From Pelecanus crispus (lineage: Eukaryota > Chordata > Aves > Pelecaniformes > Pelecanidae), in assembly GCF_030463565.1 (NCBI RefSeq), contig NC_134643.1, forward strand, positions 6,804,657 to 6,868,656: 64,000 nt of DNA. Reading direction: 5' to 3'. Shown piece after piece: positions 14,195 through 25,936 of the stretch. Made by a program: the position numbers and the translations under genes. Positions within the stretch are counted from its first letter, which is position 1. Each line of letters starts with the position of its first letter. The notes beneath the pieces are model-generated. The model worked only from the letters and a program-made list of their open reading frames with translations, did no database searches and was not told where the DNA came from.

Positions 14195-14304
14195 TTTTGG
14201 GGCAGAATCTGTTCTCAGTTTTACACCTCTATAAACTGAGAGTGATTTCATTACCGCTATTATACTTAATCTGTGTAATTCAAGTAAGAATTGAGACCCT
14301 GGAG
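14195..14304. repeat. Probable ancient palindromic interspersed relic
   Basis: GGCAGAATCTGTTCTCAGTT is followed by TTACACC, and the segment contains a perfect 9-bp inverted repeat TCTCAGTTT (14213-14221) / AAACTGAGA (14233-14241). The wording (CAGAATCTG..CTCAGTTTTACACC..) resembles an old non-autonomous element of amniote genomes in which TTACACC and GGTGTAA arms face each other. A second partial match occurs nearby at about 14726-14770 (CCAAATTCTGATCTCATTTA) and 14855-14880 (ACTGGTGTAAAGCTG). Family name uncertain. Confidence 0.35.
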
Positions 14305-17300
14305 GTTGAGAAGCGCAATGTCAAATTGCAATCACTATGAAGTCAATCACTGTATAATTTCCCTTAGGTTTCATTGATAGTGAAGTCTCCAGATACCTGG
14401 ATAAACTTTGAATAATTGGGGGAACATAAATGCAGGGGTTTGTGTTGGGGAACTGAGCTTTCAGGGAAGGAGATGGTTGGTTGGTTGGTTTTTTTTCCAG
14501 AGAAGGTGAAAAGATTGCATTGATTACATTGCTGTAATTGATGTGTGGCAGCCCAATGACTACAAAATAAACCACATCAGAATAAAAAGGCTTGCTCTTT
14601 TCTTGAAAGTATTGTATTAAAATCTATTGAACTTAAATAAATCCATTGAATTTCATTGCAGAAGAATCACTTGCTTGAAAAGTTACCTAAACGGACACTA
14701 ACTGTGTGCTGTGAAATGAAGCAACAGAACCAAATTCTGATCTCATTTATACTGGTATAATTAAGGAAGATTGTAAGCCCTTTGGTTTTTGAGGCGATCC
14801 TTGTGCATGAGTAGGGCCAATGGAGGCTACAATAATAAAACGAATATATCCAAGAAAATCACTGACACTGGTGTAAAGCTGCTTTGTGGTAAGAGTAAAG
14901 CTGATCAACACATAAAAGCATCCACAGCACATTTTTCTCAGGAGGTCGTTCACACAATACACACATCAGTGTGGGAATGAGAAGGGTGATTATCTTTTAC
15001 ATTAAAGCCTTTTTATGTCTCTCTGGAACATAAAGCAGCTGTAGGAAAGAATTTACACCTATGTTCAGCTCCCCGAATATGATGTCTGCAACATAGAGGG
15101 GATATGTGTATGAGTGGGAACAAGGCCCATATAGAATATTATCTCAGCACTGAAAAGGGTTTTCTGCTTTGCAATGCTCATAGAAAAGCCGCGGACTTTG
15201 CCCATTCGACGCCCAAATTGTGCTGGTGCCCTTCCTAGGAAGGAGTTTACTCAAGACAACATGAAATATAATCCAGTAACCTTGTCCCTACTGCAGATGG
15301 AGGGCGGAAGGTGGCCTCCCTTTCTTCTTGCAAGCTATTCAGCTCTGCAAAGAGAAATCTGGGGTGCTGAGCTACCGGCTGCTCCTGCCGCCGGTGCATC
15401 TCAGGATCCTGCGGGGGAAGGACTCAGACTGGGGCCTGGCAACGTGGATCAGGCAAAATATCTGCTGGGAACGCTTGTGTGCACCGTGTAGGGCAGCTGT
15501 TGTCGCTGGTCCCTTTTTGCTTTTATACCTGTTGGGGGCTCTGTGGAAAATCCCATCTATTGTATTACAAAAAAAAGATATCAGTATATGTCTGCAGCTT
15601 TTATATCCAGAGCAGCACTCTGATAGCCATTTCATCCCTAACTTCTCTAGTGTGGATAAAGCTGCTGTTTCTCCTTTACTAAAAAATAAAAACTAAAAAA
15701 AAATTTTTTTTTAAGTGTGGCAACTGTGCAGCATGTGGTTGCTGTGAAACTCTTGAAACGCCCAGCATTTCAGAAGTATCCGCTAATTAGGGCTGCCCAA
15801 TTGGGCCTGATTTTTCAGATCTTCTGAGTGATTGTTGCTTTCATTGATCTTTAGCAGGAGTGGACAGTCAGAGCATCTGAAAATCTGTGATGGAGGCAGA
15901 TGAATGTTGATGAACCGGAGGGAGAGTGTGGAAAGAAAATGCTTTGTTTGATATTGTTAATTGTTTTGGTTTGACAATTAAGTATTTTTTGGAGCAAGTG
16001 ATTGATTTGATGAGAGATGAAAAGGGATTAGGTGTGACACACTGAAACTCATTTCTAGCCCTAGCTGCCTATTACACAATTAGTTTTTGTTTCAGAATAA
16101 AATGCACAGACAAACTTGGTGGTATGGAAACTATCAATTAACTAAATATACAGAGAAGTCCCTTTCTGTAAGATGTCATCTTCTTATGTGACAGTCTTCT
16201 AAATATATTCTTTTGAGAGTTTTAATTATTTGGCAATGTTTTTAAAAGTAGAAGTGATAAGGAAAAGAAATAAATTGTGATGGAAAACAACTGAAAATAC
16301 TTGTTTACTCTTTCATTTCCCCAAAACATATCCAGAAGAAAATCTTTTGGCAATTTTAAAATAATGCTGCTGGTTTGGTCAAGAGGAGTATAACCCTCTG
16401 TCAAGAATTGTTTGATACTGTTATCATGAAATATTGATTTTAGTGCCTTTGGGTTAAAATAATAATAATACAATGTTGTTTGCTTCATTTTTTTCCCCAG
16501 CTGAGGAGCAATTGCTATGAAGTTAGGTGGTAGACACAGACTCAGGCAGGAAAGTGTTTGTGTTATTGTGATTATCAGACACACAGACACTATACAGAAT
16601 GAGTTTAAGAAGACTCTAGTATTTTGGGCATCTTCTTTCCAGACCTTTTCTGCAATAAATATCTAGTTGAAATGCAATCTGAAGTACCTACAAAGATTTG
16701 GGTATTAATTTTCCACGCAAAGCAAAATTCAACAAAAAAATCAGTCTGATCTTACAAAGTATTTACATTAAAGGAATGATGGGGTTTCCCAAATACTTAA
16801 ATCACTTAATGAGATATACAAGCAGGAAAAAAAGACCTAGGATCCCCAAAATTTTGGATATGTTTTTAGGAACATGAATGGATTTCACAGATGGTTCAGC
16901 ACAGCTGGTGTAGACCCTTCCACAGGAATGATCCTTGGCCATCCTTGGGTCCCCAGCCAGCCTTCAGCAGAGTCTCTGTGGCTTTGTAGGTGATCTTTCT
17001 TTGTAGCTTCAGCTCTCAATGCAGACAGGAACAGCAGAAGAGCACATACAGGAGGAAGCAAAGACGACAGAATAGAGAGGAAGAGAACAGAGCTCTTAAC
17101 AGTACGGCTTGATTTGATGTTTTGCCTGAATCTTCACAAGTGTAAATATTTGACTGTAGTTTGGTGCTTTTTTTATTCCCCTTCAGGTAGAGTATTTGTT
17201 TACATAGCATAAAATTTCCTCCTTCCTCCCTTCTGTTCTTTCACTCCACGAGTGAAAATCTGCAGCTCCTTGGCAAGGGCTTAAAGGTAATAACACTAGC

Positions 17301-17439
17301 AAGCGGGAACTCTGCTCTCTCTTGAGATTGTATAAATCATTCTCCTTTTACTAAAAGCTCGCATGGGAAGGGACATTTGAGTTTTGTGCCATTTTTTTGC
17401 AACCTTACCCCAGTGAGAGTCCAAAGGGACCTGTAGACG
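14305..17439. other. Non-coding sequence, no gene seen
   Basis: AT-rich DNA. It contains the further possible relic at about 14726-14880 described for the preceding entry, a GGTT repeat followed by a T tract at 14470-14500, and an A9/T10 self-complementary tract at about 15696-15714. The overlapping open frames at 15174-15696 are not supported as a gene: they differ in frame, lack a family match and have no matching splice structure. Confidence 0.55.
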
Positions 17440-17549
17440 TCGTTCTTAGGGACATGGTTTAGCGGTGGACTTGGCAGTGCTGGGTTAGCAGTTGGGCGTG
17501 ATGATCTTAAAAGGTCTTTTCCAACCTAAACGATTCTATGACTCTATGG
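17440..17549 (+). mobile_element. CR1 LINE 3' end fragment
   Basis: A 5'-truncated CR1 non-LTR retrotransposon copy in + orientation. Diagnostic words are GACATGGTTTAGCGGTGGAC, GGTCTTTTCCAACCTAAACG and the terminal ATTCTATG repeat (ATTCTATGACTCTATGG). Only the 3' untranslated tail is left, so there is no coding capacity. CR1 is the dominant LINE of birds, and this tail supports an avian source. Confidence 0.92.
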
Positions 17550-20500
17550 AAAGCTTGGTTAACAAAACCATCAGTTTTTTAACATGAACATCCAAGTTTC
17601 AAATTCTTGCTCAGGTGAGACCTTCCTTACAAAGTGGACGGCAATTTAGGAGCTAATGCTGGAAGTATTACGCTTGACTACTATCTACTCCATTCATCTG
17701 AATGAATACTGGGAGTATACATACCAGGACTATTGTCCTCTTTTACATGAGAAGAGTAGTCAGCACAAGAGTCCTATTCCCAAGAAAAAAGCATGGATAT
17801 GTTCCTACTTCTAACAATCACATTCATTATTGACTGTTTTATCCAGGCACTGTTGCCTCCAGCATGTGCCATTATAGGTGCACATGGTAGGATTGTTCAA
17901 GTTCAGGAGAGTCTACCTTCTTTTTAGAAGTTTTCTGAAAAATAAGAGAGGGACTATACCATAAGTTTCTATTTATATTCTTTGTTTAGAGGGCGGCAAC
18001 AAACAACTAAACATATGCTCTTTCAGATGTGTAGATGTAGAGACATTTGGTTATAAAGCTTATCTGATGCTATGTGAATGTTGCTTTTAAATGCCATAAA
18101 AGCAAAAACAATAAAAAAAATTAGCCTTAAAAATCCATAAACAAGAACACGTGTTGACATTTGGCAGGTTCATACCCCATTTCTGGGATCCTGCACAACA
18201 AAACAGTCACAAAAAGAGATTTAACACTGCAGCATCCCTGGCATTAAAAATCTCCCTCTTTCGAGTGACTTTGCTGAAGTATATAGTTGTAAGATTTAGG
18301 AGTAGCTTAATTTAAGCATATTGAAACCTGATGATTGAGTGAAACAGCTTTTCCTAACGAGTACCTTGCTCCCAAGGTAGAGAAGATGACTTGCAATTTT
18401 TTTTCTTAATGAAAACAGAATAGGAAGGAATTAGGTTTCATAGGCCTTTTTCAGAAGTGTTAATGCAAGAAACAAATCAGTAATGAAAGTACAGATTTTT
18501 TTTTTTTTTTTGTCATGTAAAGGAAAGTTGCTGAACCTGTAATGACTGACAATGGCTGATTTTCACATTACTAACAATGTTCTCTCTGTGTTTTATTATG
18601 AAATTATTTGACACTTAAATACCTTAATAAAATTATCAGGTTTAAAAGACCAGCATGGGAGACTGTGGAAGATGTCATGCTGTCACCTGTGCTGTTTCCC
18701 ATAAAAGTTTCAATCTTATTTATTTTGATTTATGAGTTAGGAAAGAAGGTCTTTTCTAGAACAACCTGCAAACACCTTGCAATTACATTTTCACATTCAT
18801 GGCATCTCCAGGACAGAAGGTACCGGCTAGGTTAATGATTTTTCTGACTTAAATTGGTTATACTGCTTGACTTATGGGACAACAGATGAATCAAGACCAT
18901 AATATTCTTTCAAAGCAAACAAGACTGGCAGAACTCACTCATTTGGATAGAGAGGGAGCCGATATGTGTTGAAGAGTGTAGCATAGCAATTGAAATAAAT
19001 GGAAATTATTTGGGTATGGAATTTCTGTCACCCAAAATATTTTCTTGAGCTTAACTGTAGGTGTTTTGAATGCTATTAGGAATTTTTAAGCTATATTTGG
19101 CTTTGTGTCCATAGAGTCAACTATCTATGAAACACTGTTGTCTGTCTGTGGAAACAGCAATCCTTGAAAACCAGGTTCAATATCTCCTTGGTTTTTCATA
19201 CTGAGTGAATCCTTTGGGAATGTCATTCTCCCTTCAGTTCAGCCATCTTGGTCTTTGGGAATGATTTCATACCATTTGAAGAACTGAATCAAACTTCTCT
19301 AACACCAACATACTCAGTCCTGCGTGATCTTATGTAAGCGCTGCCTGGAAAGTAGTACGTAGCTAGACTGAAATATGGACAGTGTGGGTTCCCATTAGCT
19401 GAAATACCTAAAGAATTTGTTATATTTAGAATTTTGTTCACTTACGCTTAACAGTGCTCCACTTTAAGTTAGGGAAAATTGGTTTCATTTTCTCTTCCTA
19501 CCATTAATAGCTATTAGAGTCGAAAATAAGGCTTTAAACATATCATTAAAGTACACTTAAGTAACTTGCAATTGACAATTAACTCAGCATGGTAATACAT
19601 TATCATAACATTTTCCTTTGATAGGTTTGTCTCTTAAAAGATACAAGGGAAGACAAAGGATGCCTTTGTAAGACTCATATTGAAGTTATTTCTGGTTTAG
19701 TTGTTCAAGTTTGTGTATTTTATCAGTGAAATGTGTTCCATCATACATGTTCAAAAAACATTTATTTGGTGTTTGATGTTGAGCATTTGTAATGGACTGT
19801 GTTGAGGGGGTGTCTGGGTTTTGTTGATTTGTTTCTGTGGGTACAGTGGTCAGGCAGATGGATACAGAAGAAAATTTGCTGCACACTCCATCGATCTCAA
19901 AGTTTGGGATATTAGTAACCGAAGACAGATACAGGCAGAATTCAGATCCACATACAAGCGTGTTTGGCTTTCAGGTTTTATTAAAATCCTCTTCAGCAGA
20001 AAGCATGGTAAGTTCTAGGGAAAAAAACTCTTGATTACCAACATCTCGGCATAACATACCATACCATGTGTTTTCCCTTTCAAGACAGTAGTAAAATATA
20101 GTACTGCACTTAAACTGAAAGCACTGTTTGTCCTGTCTTTTAATACTCAGTTAATGGGGAGCATGTGAGCACGCAGCTCCTCAGCACTGTGACCAAGGAC
20201 TGCCACCTCCCAAAGCTATGTTGGAACGTTGCTATGACAATAGCAACACCGATGACATTCTCCATTCCTTGCACAGCCAATGGGCATTGACCTTATCCTG
20301 TCAAAGCATGTAAAAAGCGATGTGGGCAACACTGGCTTTGTGAAAATTGGACACATTTATCTAGGACGTTTCACCGCATTACCATATACTGAGTTGTAGA
20401 AGTGTAGCTAAAATAGCTGATGTATTGTAAGTTTTTTGCAGTGAAATGCAACAAAGGCAATTGTAGTCTGAGCAAATGTTTTTTCTAATGCTTCAAAAGC

Positions 20501-23500
20501 AAAACCACCTGTGCCAGGCGTGCAAAATCCCGTCAGTTCTATGCCCCAGATCTTCTCCTCTCCTCTTTTCTTGTAAATCCACTCTCAAACATATTGGTTT
20601 GGAAATTGTACAACTTAGGGCTCTGTAGCCTGGCAGTCTGAGCAGTTTGTTTTACTGTGAACACTTTTGCTATGCTTAAGTCTGCAGAACTTAAAGAAAT
20701 CAAACTGTTTGCATACATCCTGCTGAAGTCAATAGCAGCACAGCATTCAAGCATAGTATTTCCTAGCTCACTCTCCTCACTTTCCTCCTCAATCATTTAT
20801 TGAAAATTCCTTCATAATAACCTTATCCAAACCATAAATATGAAAGTCAAATAAGCCCAAAGGAGATTTATCATCCTCTGACTCGGCACTCCTTTCATGA
20901 TTAATAATGACATTGATTCCTTTAGAAATAAAACAAAAATTAATTTCAAGGTTCTGATTGGTTTTAGTATTAGGTAAACTTAACATATTGAATGAGCGTA
21001 AAACAATTATCAGTCTTATTAACAAAATTAACTACAGCAAATTTACCAGAAGGAAACTGTTGCTATTTAGCTCCCTAATTATGTCACTATTCTTTGTGAC
21101 CAAATGATATAATGAAAATAATTTGATCTACTGGTGCTGCATAGAGAATTTCCTAGGAGCAGCTGAATATCATAATCTGTTTTGAACGTATGTTTTTCCT
21201 ACTCTTCTGTTTCAGAAAGTAGAGGTCAAGGGCTTCAAAGGACTTTGCAGTGAAGTGAAGTTGAACTGTGCTGGGCAGAATATGGAATAGATTCTTTACT
21301 ATTATAAAATGTTAGATAACCCTTTCCTTGCAGCCAGAGCCCTTTGACTTCTCCAGCTGATTCATGGTGTATGTATTTCAGGCTCTGGAAAAGTGTGGGC
21401 TGTCTTTTATTCTGCCTGGCACTGAAGCCAAGAACTGGACTTTCTGTGCTGTCCTGTTGTCTACATAATTCCTTGCACTGTGCCTCTATCCAGGCACTTA
21501 AACTTGGCAAGTTTTTTCAGCCCTGAGAGTTGGTAAAGCAAAGAGCAGTTGGATGCCCTCTAACCGTAGGCATTTCAGCCCAGCGGGACAGTTGCCTTGC
21601 CAGCTTTGAAGGCTACCCAAGCATTGGTGATATGCAGAACTTGGTTTTTGGGTGCCAGCTTTCATCTGTTCTGTGTGAGTATCATGTGCTTATGGGTTAG
21701 CGGTGCAGCGGCATAGAAGCAATGAGAGCTGGCAAAGCTAGCGAGAGAAATCATACATGGTCTTGGAAAACTTCTTGCAAAATGTCTCTACTGGCATTAC
21801 TGTACTTCCACCCCAACAAGCATCTAAATGGTGGGGTCTCAGAGCATTTTTTTCTCACCAGATCTGTCTGTTCTCCTTGGCTGCATCCTGACTTTGTCAG
21901 GATACGACCCTCACAGTATGAGTTCTCATTTCTTTCTTCCACTCGCCATCTGTCTTCCCTGAATTGCCATCAGCGGACAACTTGGGTTTAGGCACACTTT
22001 CCAGCGCCATTCCTGTAAGAGCTGTTCTGGGGCAGTGGTACCATTTGTAAGTAGGATCTTTCCCTCTCTCCCTCCCGGTGTAGCTTTATGAACTGGAAAT
22101 AAGGAGATGAAGACATTTTGGTACAGTAAGAAATCTGTAGCGCATGAGTGATCTGCATATTGTAACACTGCCTTAGATTGTAACAATGAACTTCAATATG
22201 ATCAACTCTAATATTAAACTACACAGAAGAAGTGAACGGGAAAGCTCCTGTGGAATAGAAACCCCTTGAGTACATCCCCTGGCTACTTGCTTAACACTTA
22301 TGAAGATGCTCTGAACTACACAACTTGTTTTCTTGCCCACAGTATGTCTTTACATCATTACGGTTTGTGTCCTCTGGAAAATATTTTTATTTCTGTTTCA
22401 TTATTTAAAGCAAACCTAATATGAATGAAGGGGCTGCTGTGCATTAAAGCACTGTGCTACCAATCCACATCAGTGTGTAACTTTTGGTGAGGCTTTCTGC
22501 ATAATATATGTCCAAAGGAGAGTATGCTGACACACAGTTGAGGATTTAACCATGTTTACTGCTGCTTGCAATAATTAAATAATTTCATGCTGGAACTACT
22601 AAGCATGCGTAACAAGGTGGGCCTCTGACTAAATGCTAAAGTTACAAACTTCTCTGTAACTGGTCAAACATAAAGAACTTGAGGTATATTTTGTAGTCTG
22701 TTCTTTATACAGCATCATCAGAAAACCCAGATGCTTTAAATAAGATACTTGGGTGCCATCAGATGGACCACTGCAAGAACTGGCAAGCAAAAATCATGTC
22801 CAAATCACAGAGTTTGCCTAAACATCCCCAAATCACTTGGGTTTATAACACTTCCTATGGTATTTCTCAAAAGAGTTCTGTAAGAGCTGTGGTAGTCCCC
22901 AGAAGAAGTTCCAAATACCACAATTTGTTGACAGTTTCAACACTTCTAAACTGACTGAAACAGAAAGGGCTTTAAATGAGAAATCAAATCCACATGTGTG
23001 CTTCTGTTAACCTCTGGTTTGGCACATTTTAAGTCGCTGTACACATTTCTATATGCTGTTCTTTCAGCCATGCCCTGGCAGCTGGTTAAAAGTGTGTACC
23101 AAGTCATGTGGTTCAACTAAGAAATAAATATATGGGGTGCGGAGTGTCAATGTGAGGAAAATCTAGATTGACTAGGCACCTAGTTCAAATGCAGTATAGA
23201 AAGATGATTTGAGGAAAAAAAGTTTCATGAAATCTATTATTTTAAGTGGAAAACAGGCATTTTTTTCTTACTGATGGATTGTGATAGAATTACAAGAAAC
23301 AAATTCAGATTCATGCAGCCATCCAAAAAGAGTTTACATCCGGCAGCACTAAAATCTTCACTGTCTTGCACTGTAGACTGTAGAAATACTTAGTCCTTTG
23401 CTTTGAAAAGCATTTTCCATCAGTCAGTCACTCTTGCGGCTCCTTCTCACCTTCCTGTTCTGCCATCTGATGTTTGACATCTCGACTGAAGGGGAAGGCT

Positions 23501-24063
23501 CTTATATTCAGAGTGGTCCCATCCACCCGTTGACAGCACTGAAGGATTTAGGTAGCAGAATGTGACCCTTTGCTTAGCTTATATTGTGTTTTGTATCTAA
23601 TTGACTTCTGTAGCTGGAGGTGTGAAGAAGGACAATCAAGCAAAGCAAAAACCTGTCTTCACAAGTTGGGAAGGGTTGGGCTGGATCAAACTGCTACATG
23701 TAATCGAGTCAGGCTGTTTTGAGAGGAGAGGTGGTTGCTAACCTCTGCCTCACAGATGAGACTTTAAATTGTTAGACCCTACAGACCAGAGGGAAAAAAG
23801 CATTAAGTTTGGCTGCTCCTTGTCATATTCCAAGAGGTCTTTTGATTTCCTTATGGTCACTTGTTTCTTTCCTGAATTGGACAATAGCTGTTCTTATTTT
23901 TGCAGTTTTTATAGCAGCTCACCTTGTTTCCCTTTAGATATCCTGAAGTGACGTGTAAGGGAGGTGGACTCTTGCTAGGGTGCCCTGTTACATGGGAATG
24001 CGTGTTGGGTTGTTCCTGAGATGACAAGAGGTCCAACCTTCTTCTAGATATCATCCTGCTTAA
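17550..24063. other. Non-coding sequence, no gene seen
   Basis: About 6.5 kb of AT-rich DNA without a recognisable gene. It has a T16 tract at 18496-18511 and otherwise only short chance frames, for example at 19821-20034, 20539-21025 and 21722-22186. No RNA gene or repeat family was recognised with confidence. Confidence 0.6.
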
Positions 24064-24176
24064 TTTTGGATGCCTGTTCTGAAAGATGGGTGTTCACTGG
24101 TATATACAACAGATTTCAGAAAAGGCATCCAAAACCAAGCAATCTGTAGTATATACCAGTGAACATCCATCTCTCA
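24064..24176. repeat. Two interleaved near-perfect inverted repeats (X-Y-X'-Y')
   Basis: Arm X (24064-24084, beginning TTTTGGATGCCT) has its complement X' at 24114-24134 (ending AGGCATCCAAAA), 20 of 21 positions. Arm Y (24080-24115, core GTTCACTGGTATATAC) has its complement Y' at 24141-24176 (core GTATATACCAGTGAAC), 33 of 36 positions, with one of the three differences still a G-U wobble in RNA. The Y hairpin has a 36-bp stem and 25-nt loop, dimensions like a microRNA precursor. Because the arms alternate, the X and Y hairpins compete. Alternatives are a small MITE-like element or the footprint of two template-switch events during replication. No expression evidence. Confidence 0.9.
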
Positions 24177-24479
24177 CTCACATCAGAGCATGGAGATTGC
24201 AAGAGAAGCCATGACTTGGGTTTTGTGTGGGCTTAATACAAGCTCCCCCATTTGTCATCCTTTGCTAGGAATACAGAAACTGTTCTTCCCCAAATACAGA
24301 CTCAGTTGGGCTACATCTTTTTTCAGTGGGGCAGAGCTTACTGTACTTCAATCTTAACACAGAAATTCCTGTCTACAAATCCAGTTTCCCAGTCCCTGGT
24401 GCAAAGAGATTAAGAAAAACACAGTTCCCGCATATGTTACTCCTGCACTTCATTTCCTCAGTCATATCTACAAGTGAAA
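24177..24479. other. Non-coding sequence, nothing recognised
   Basis: Short unique-looking stretch immediately downstream of the interleaved inverted repeats. No gene, repeat family or notable motif seen. Confidence 0.6.
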
Positions 24480-25035
24480 TGCATTCAAATGCCAAACATA
24501 CGTAGCGTTTCTGAAGCGGATTGTTATTAACATTGTTCTGTTTGGGGTTTTTTAGCTGTAAACCTTTTTGAAGTGCCTAGCGAACAGCAAGAGGAGCAGC
24601 TTTGGAGGGGGGGAGACAACTTTGAAATCCACAGAGCAGAAGCTTTAATCTCCAGTTGTGACTGACATCAAAAAAAAGTGCAAAAACTCCCTTTGTTCTT
24701 GAGCACAAAGGGTGTGTTTGTTGTTTGTTCAGGGTAAGTGAAAGGCCCCCATGAAGTCCCGCTGAAGATGTTTAATGAATCTGGCAGCCTCCAAGCTGTC
24801 TCTTCTACAGAGTAATCCTAACGACAGACCCATCACACATAATTTAACAGAGTGTGACACGACAATCTCTGCTCAGGAGAGACTTCGGAGGGGGAATACT
24901 TTTATTACTCAATAGCACAGGCCCCTTAGGGTTGGTGTTGTGGAGCAGAACTGATGTTGGTGGTGGTCACACTTTCGTCTCTGAATTGAGGAGATTTACT
25001 CGCTCAGGTATCGGTTATTAAGCTTCCTAAATACT
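24480..25035. promoter_or_regulatory. Candidate conserved regulatory block (texture only)
   Basis: Retains CpG dinucleotides, lacks recognisable repeats and is rich in factor-like words. It includes a perfect inverted pair of SOX/TCF-like sites, CCCTTTGT (24689-24696) and ACAAAGGG (24705-24712), separated by eight bases. This would fit an enhancer of the CELF2 locus, but the call is based on composition and motifs alone. Confidence 0.25.
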
Positions 25036-25666
25036 GACTTTGAGCTCGTGTTTAAAACTGAGTGAATTGTACTATCTGTAGTGCAGGGAGCTGGGAGTTT
25101 GGCATCCTCAGCTTGTAGTAGAAGTCAAAGTCAAGAATATTGAAGAAAGGAGATCTGCCACCAAAATCAGTCCAAGCGGGGACATGCGTATTAGGGAAGG
25201 AAGGGAGAAATAACATCAATTAAGAACAGAGGAACAATGGAAAAGACTATTTAAAAAAAACCACAATGAACATTTCTTACACACCAGGCCAGTTATGGGT
25301 TACCATATATATATATATATGTCATCTTTTTATCAGTTCATCCTACTTGACCAGTCTTTGGATGACTAGAATAGGAATGACCATGGCATGTGACTTCAAT
25401 CTCCCTTGCCCTTTGTCTGGTCTAATGTTTATAGCCTTTTTTATTGTGGAAGTTGGGCTGTTTGCTGTCAGATTTCATGCTTTGTTGTCAGGGTTAGGAT
25501 GTTTTGTGTGGTTGGGAGCATGTGGAGTGACTGTTTTGTGCCTTTTTGGTCTGGGCATCTATTGCGCATGAAGGAGCAGAAAGGACTCAGATCCTCTCTA
25601 GACTTGAGTGCTTAGTTGGGGGTAATATCTGAGCGCATTGTTCTTCTCTCAGCAAAATCTGTTTTC
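25036..25666. other. Non-coding sequence with a short (AT)n tract
   Basis: Holds an AT dinucleotide run at about 25304-25321. The 101-codon frame at 25266-25571 runs through it and through hydrophobic-looking T-rich DNA, with no family match, so it is not called as a gene. Confidence 0.55.
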
Positions 25667-25790
25667 AGCTCTGCCTCATGCTGCATGTGTAAATTTGGGC
25701 AATTCACTTAACTTTTCTGTGTTGCCACTTCTTCTGTAAAATGGGCATAATCTTATTTACCTCCTTTGGGATAAAGTATGGAGTGGAGTG
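25667..25790 (+). repeat. MIR SINE relic
   Basis: Good positional match to the MIR core. CAGCTCTGCCTCATGCTGC is followed by a TTTGGGCAATTCACTTAACT word, then CTTCTGTAAAATGGGCATAA and TTACCTCCTTTGGGATAAAG. These correspond in order to the MIR blocks usually read as TTGGGCAAGTCACTTAACC, TCATCTGTAAAATGGGGATAA and TACCTACCTCATAGGG. The copy is decayed and non-coding. MIRs predate the bird-mammal split, so this is a very old insertion. Confidence 0.8.
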
Positions 25791-25874
25791 TGACTACTTA
25801 CTGCAGCAGAGCCTGTGAAGAAGAAACCACTGCTCTCTCACAGAGCACTGAGTTTGGGGTTCTTTTTTCTCCCT

Positions 25875-25936
25875 AGCTTCCTCATTACATAAATTAAATT
25901 TTATCAGCTTCCTCATTACATAAATTAAATTTTATC
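25875..25936. repeat. Tandem duplication, 2 x 31 bp, identical
   Basis: The 31-bp unit starting AGCTTCCTCATTACATAAAT occurs twice head to tail (25875-25905 and 25906-25936) with no difference between copies, indicating a recent local duplication. It lies just downstream of the MIR relic. No function evident. Confidence 0.95.

Noticed and set aside
15174-15696. Three overlapping + strand frames around 15.2-15.7 kb
   Set aside because: They are in different frames, have no family similarity and no convincing acceptor/donor pair; chance frames in locally GC-richer DNA.
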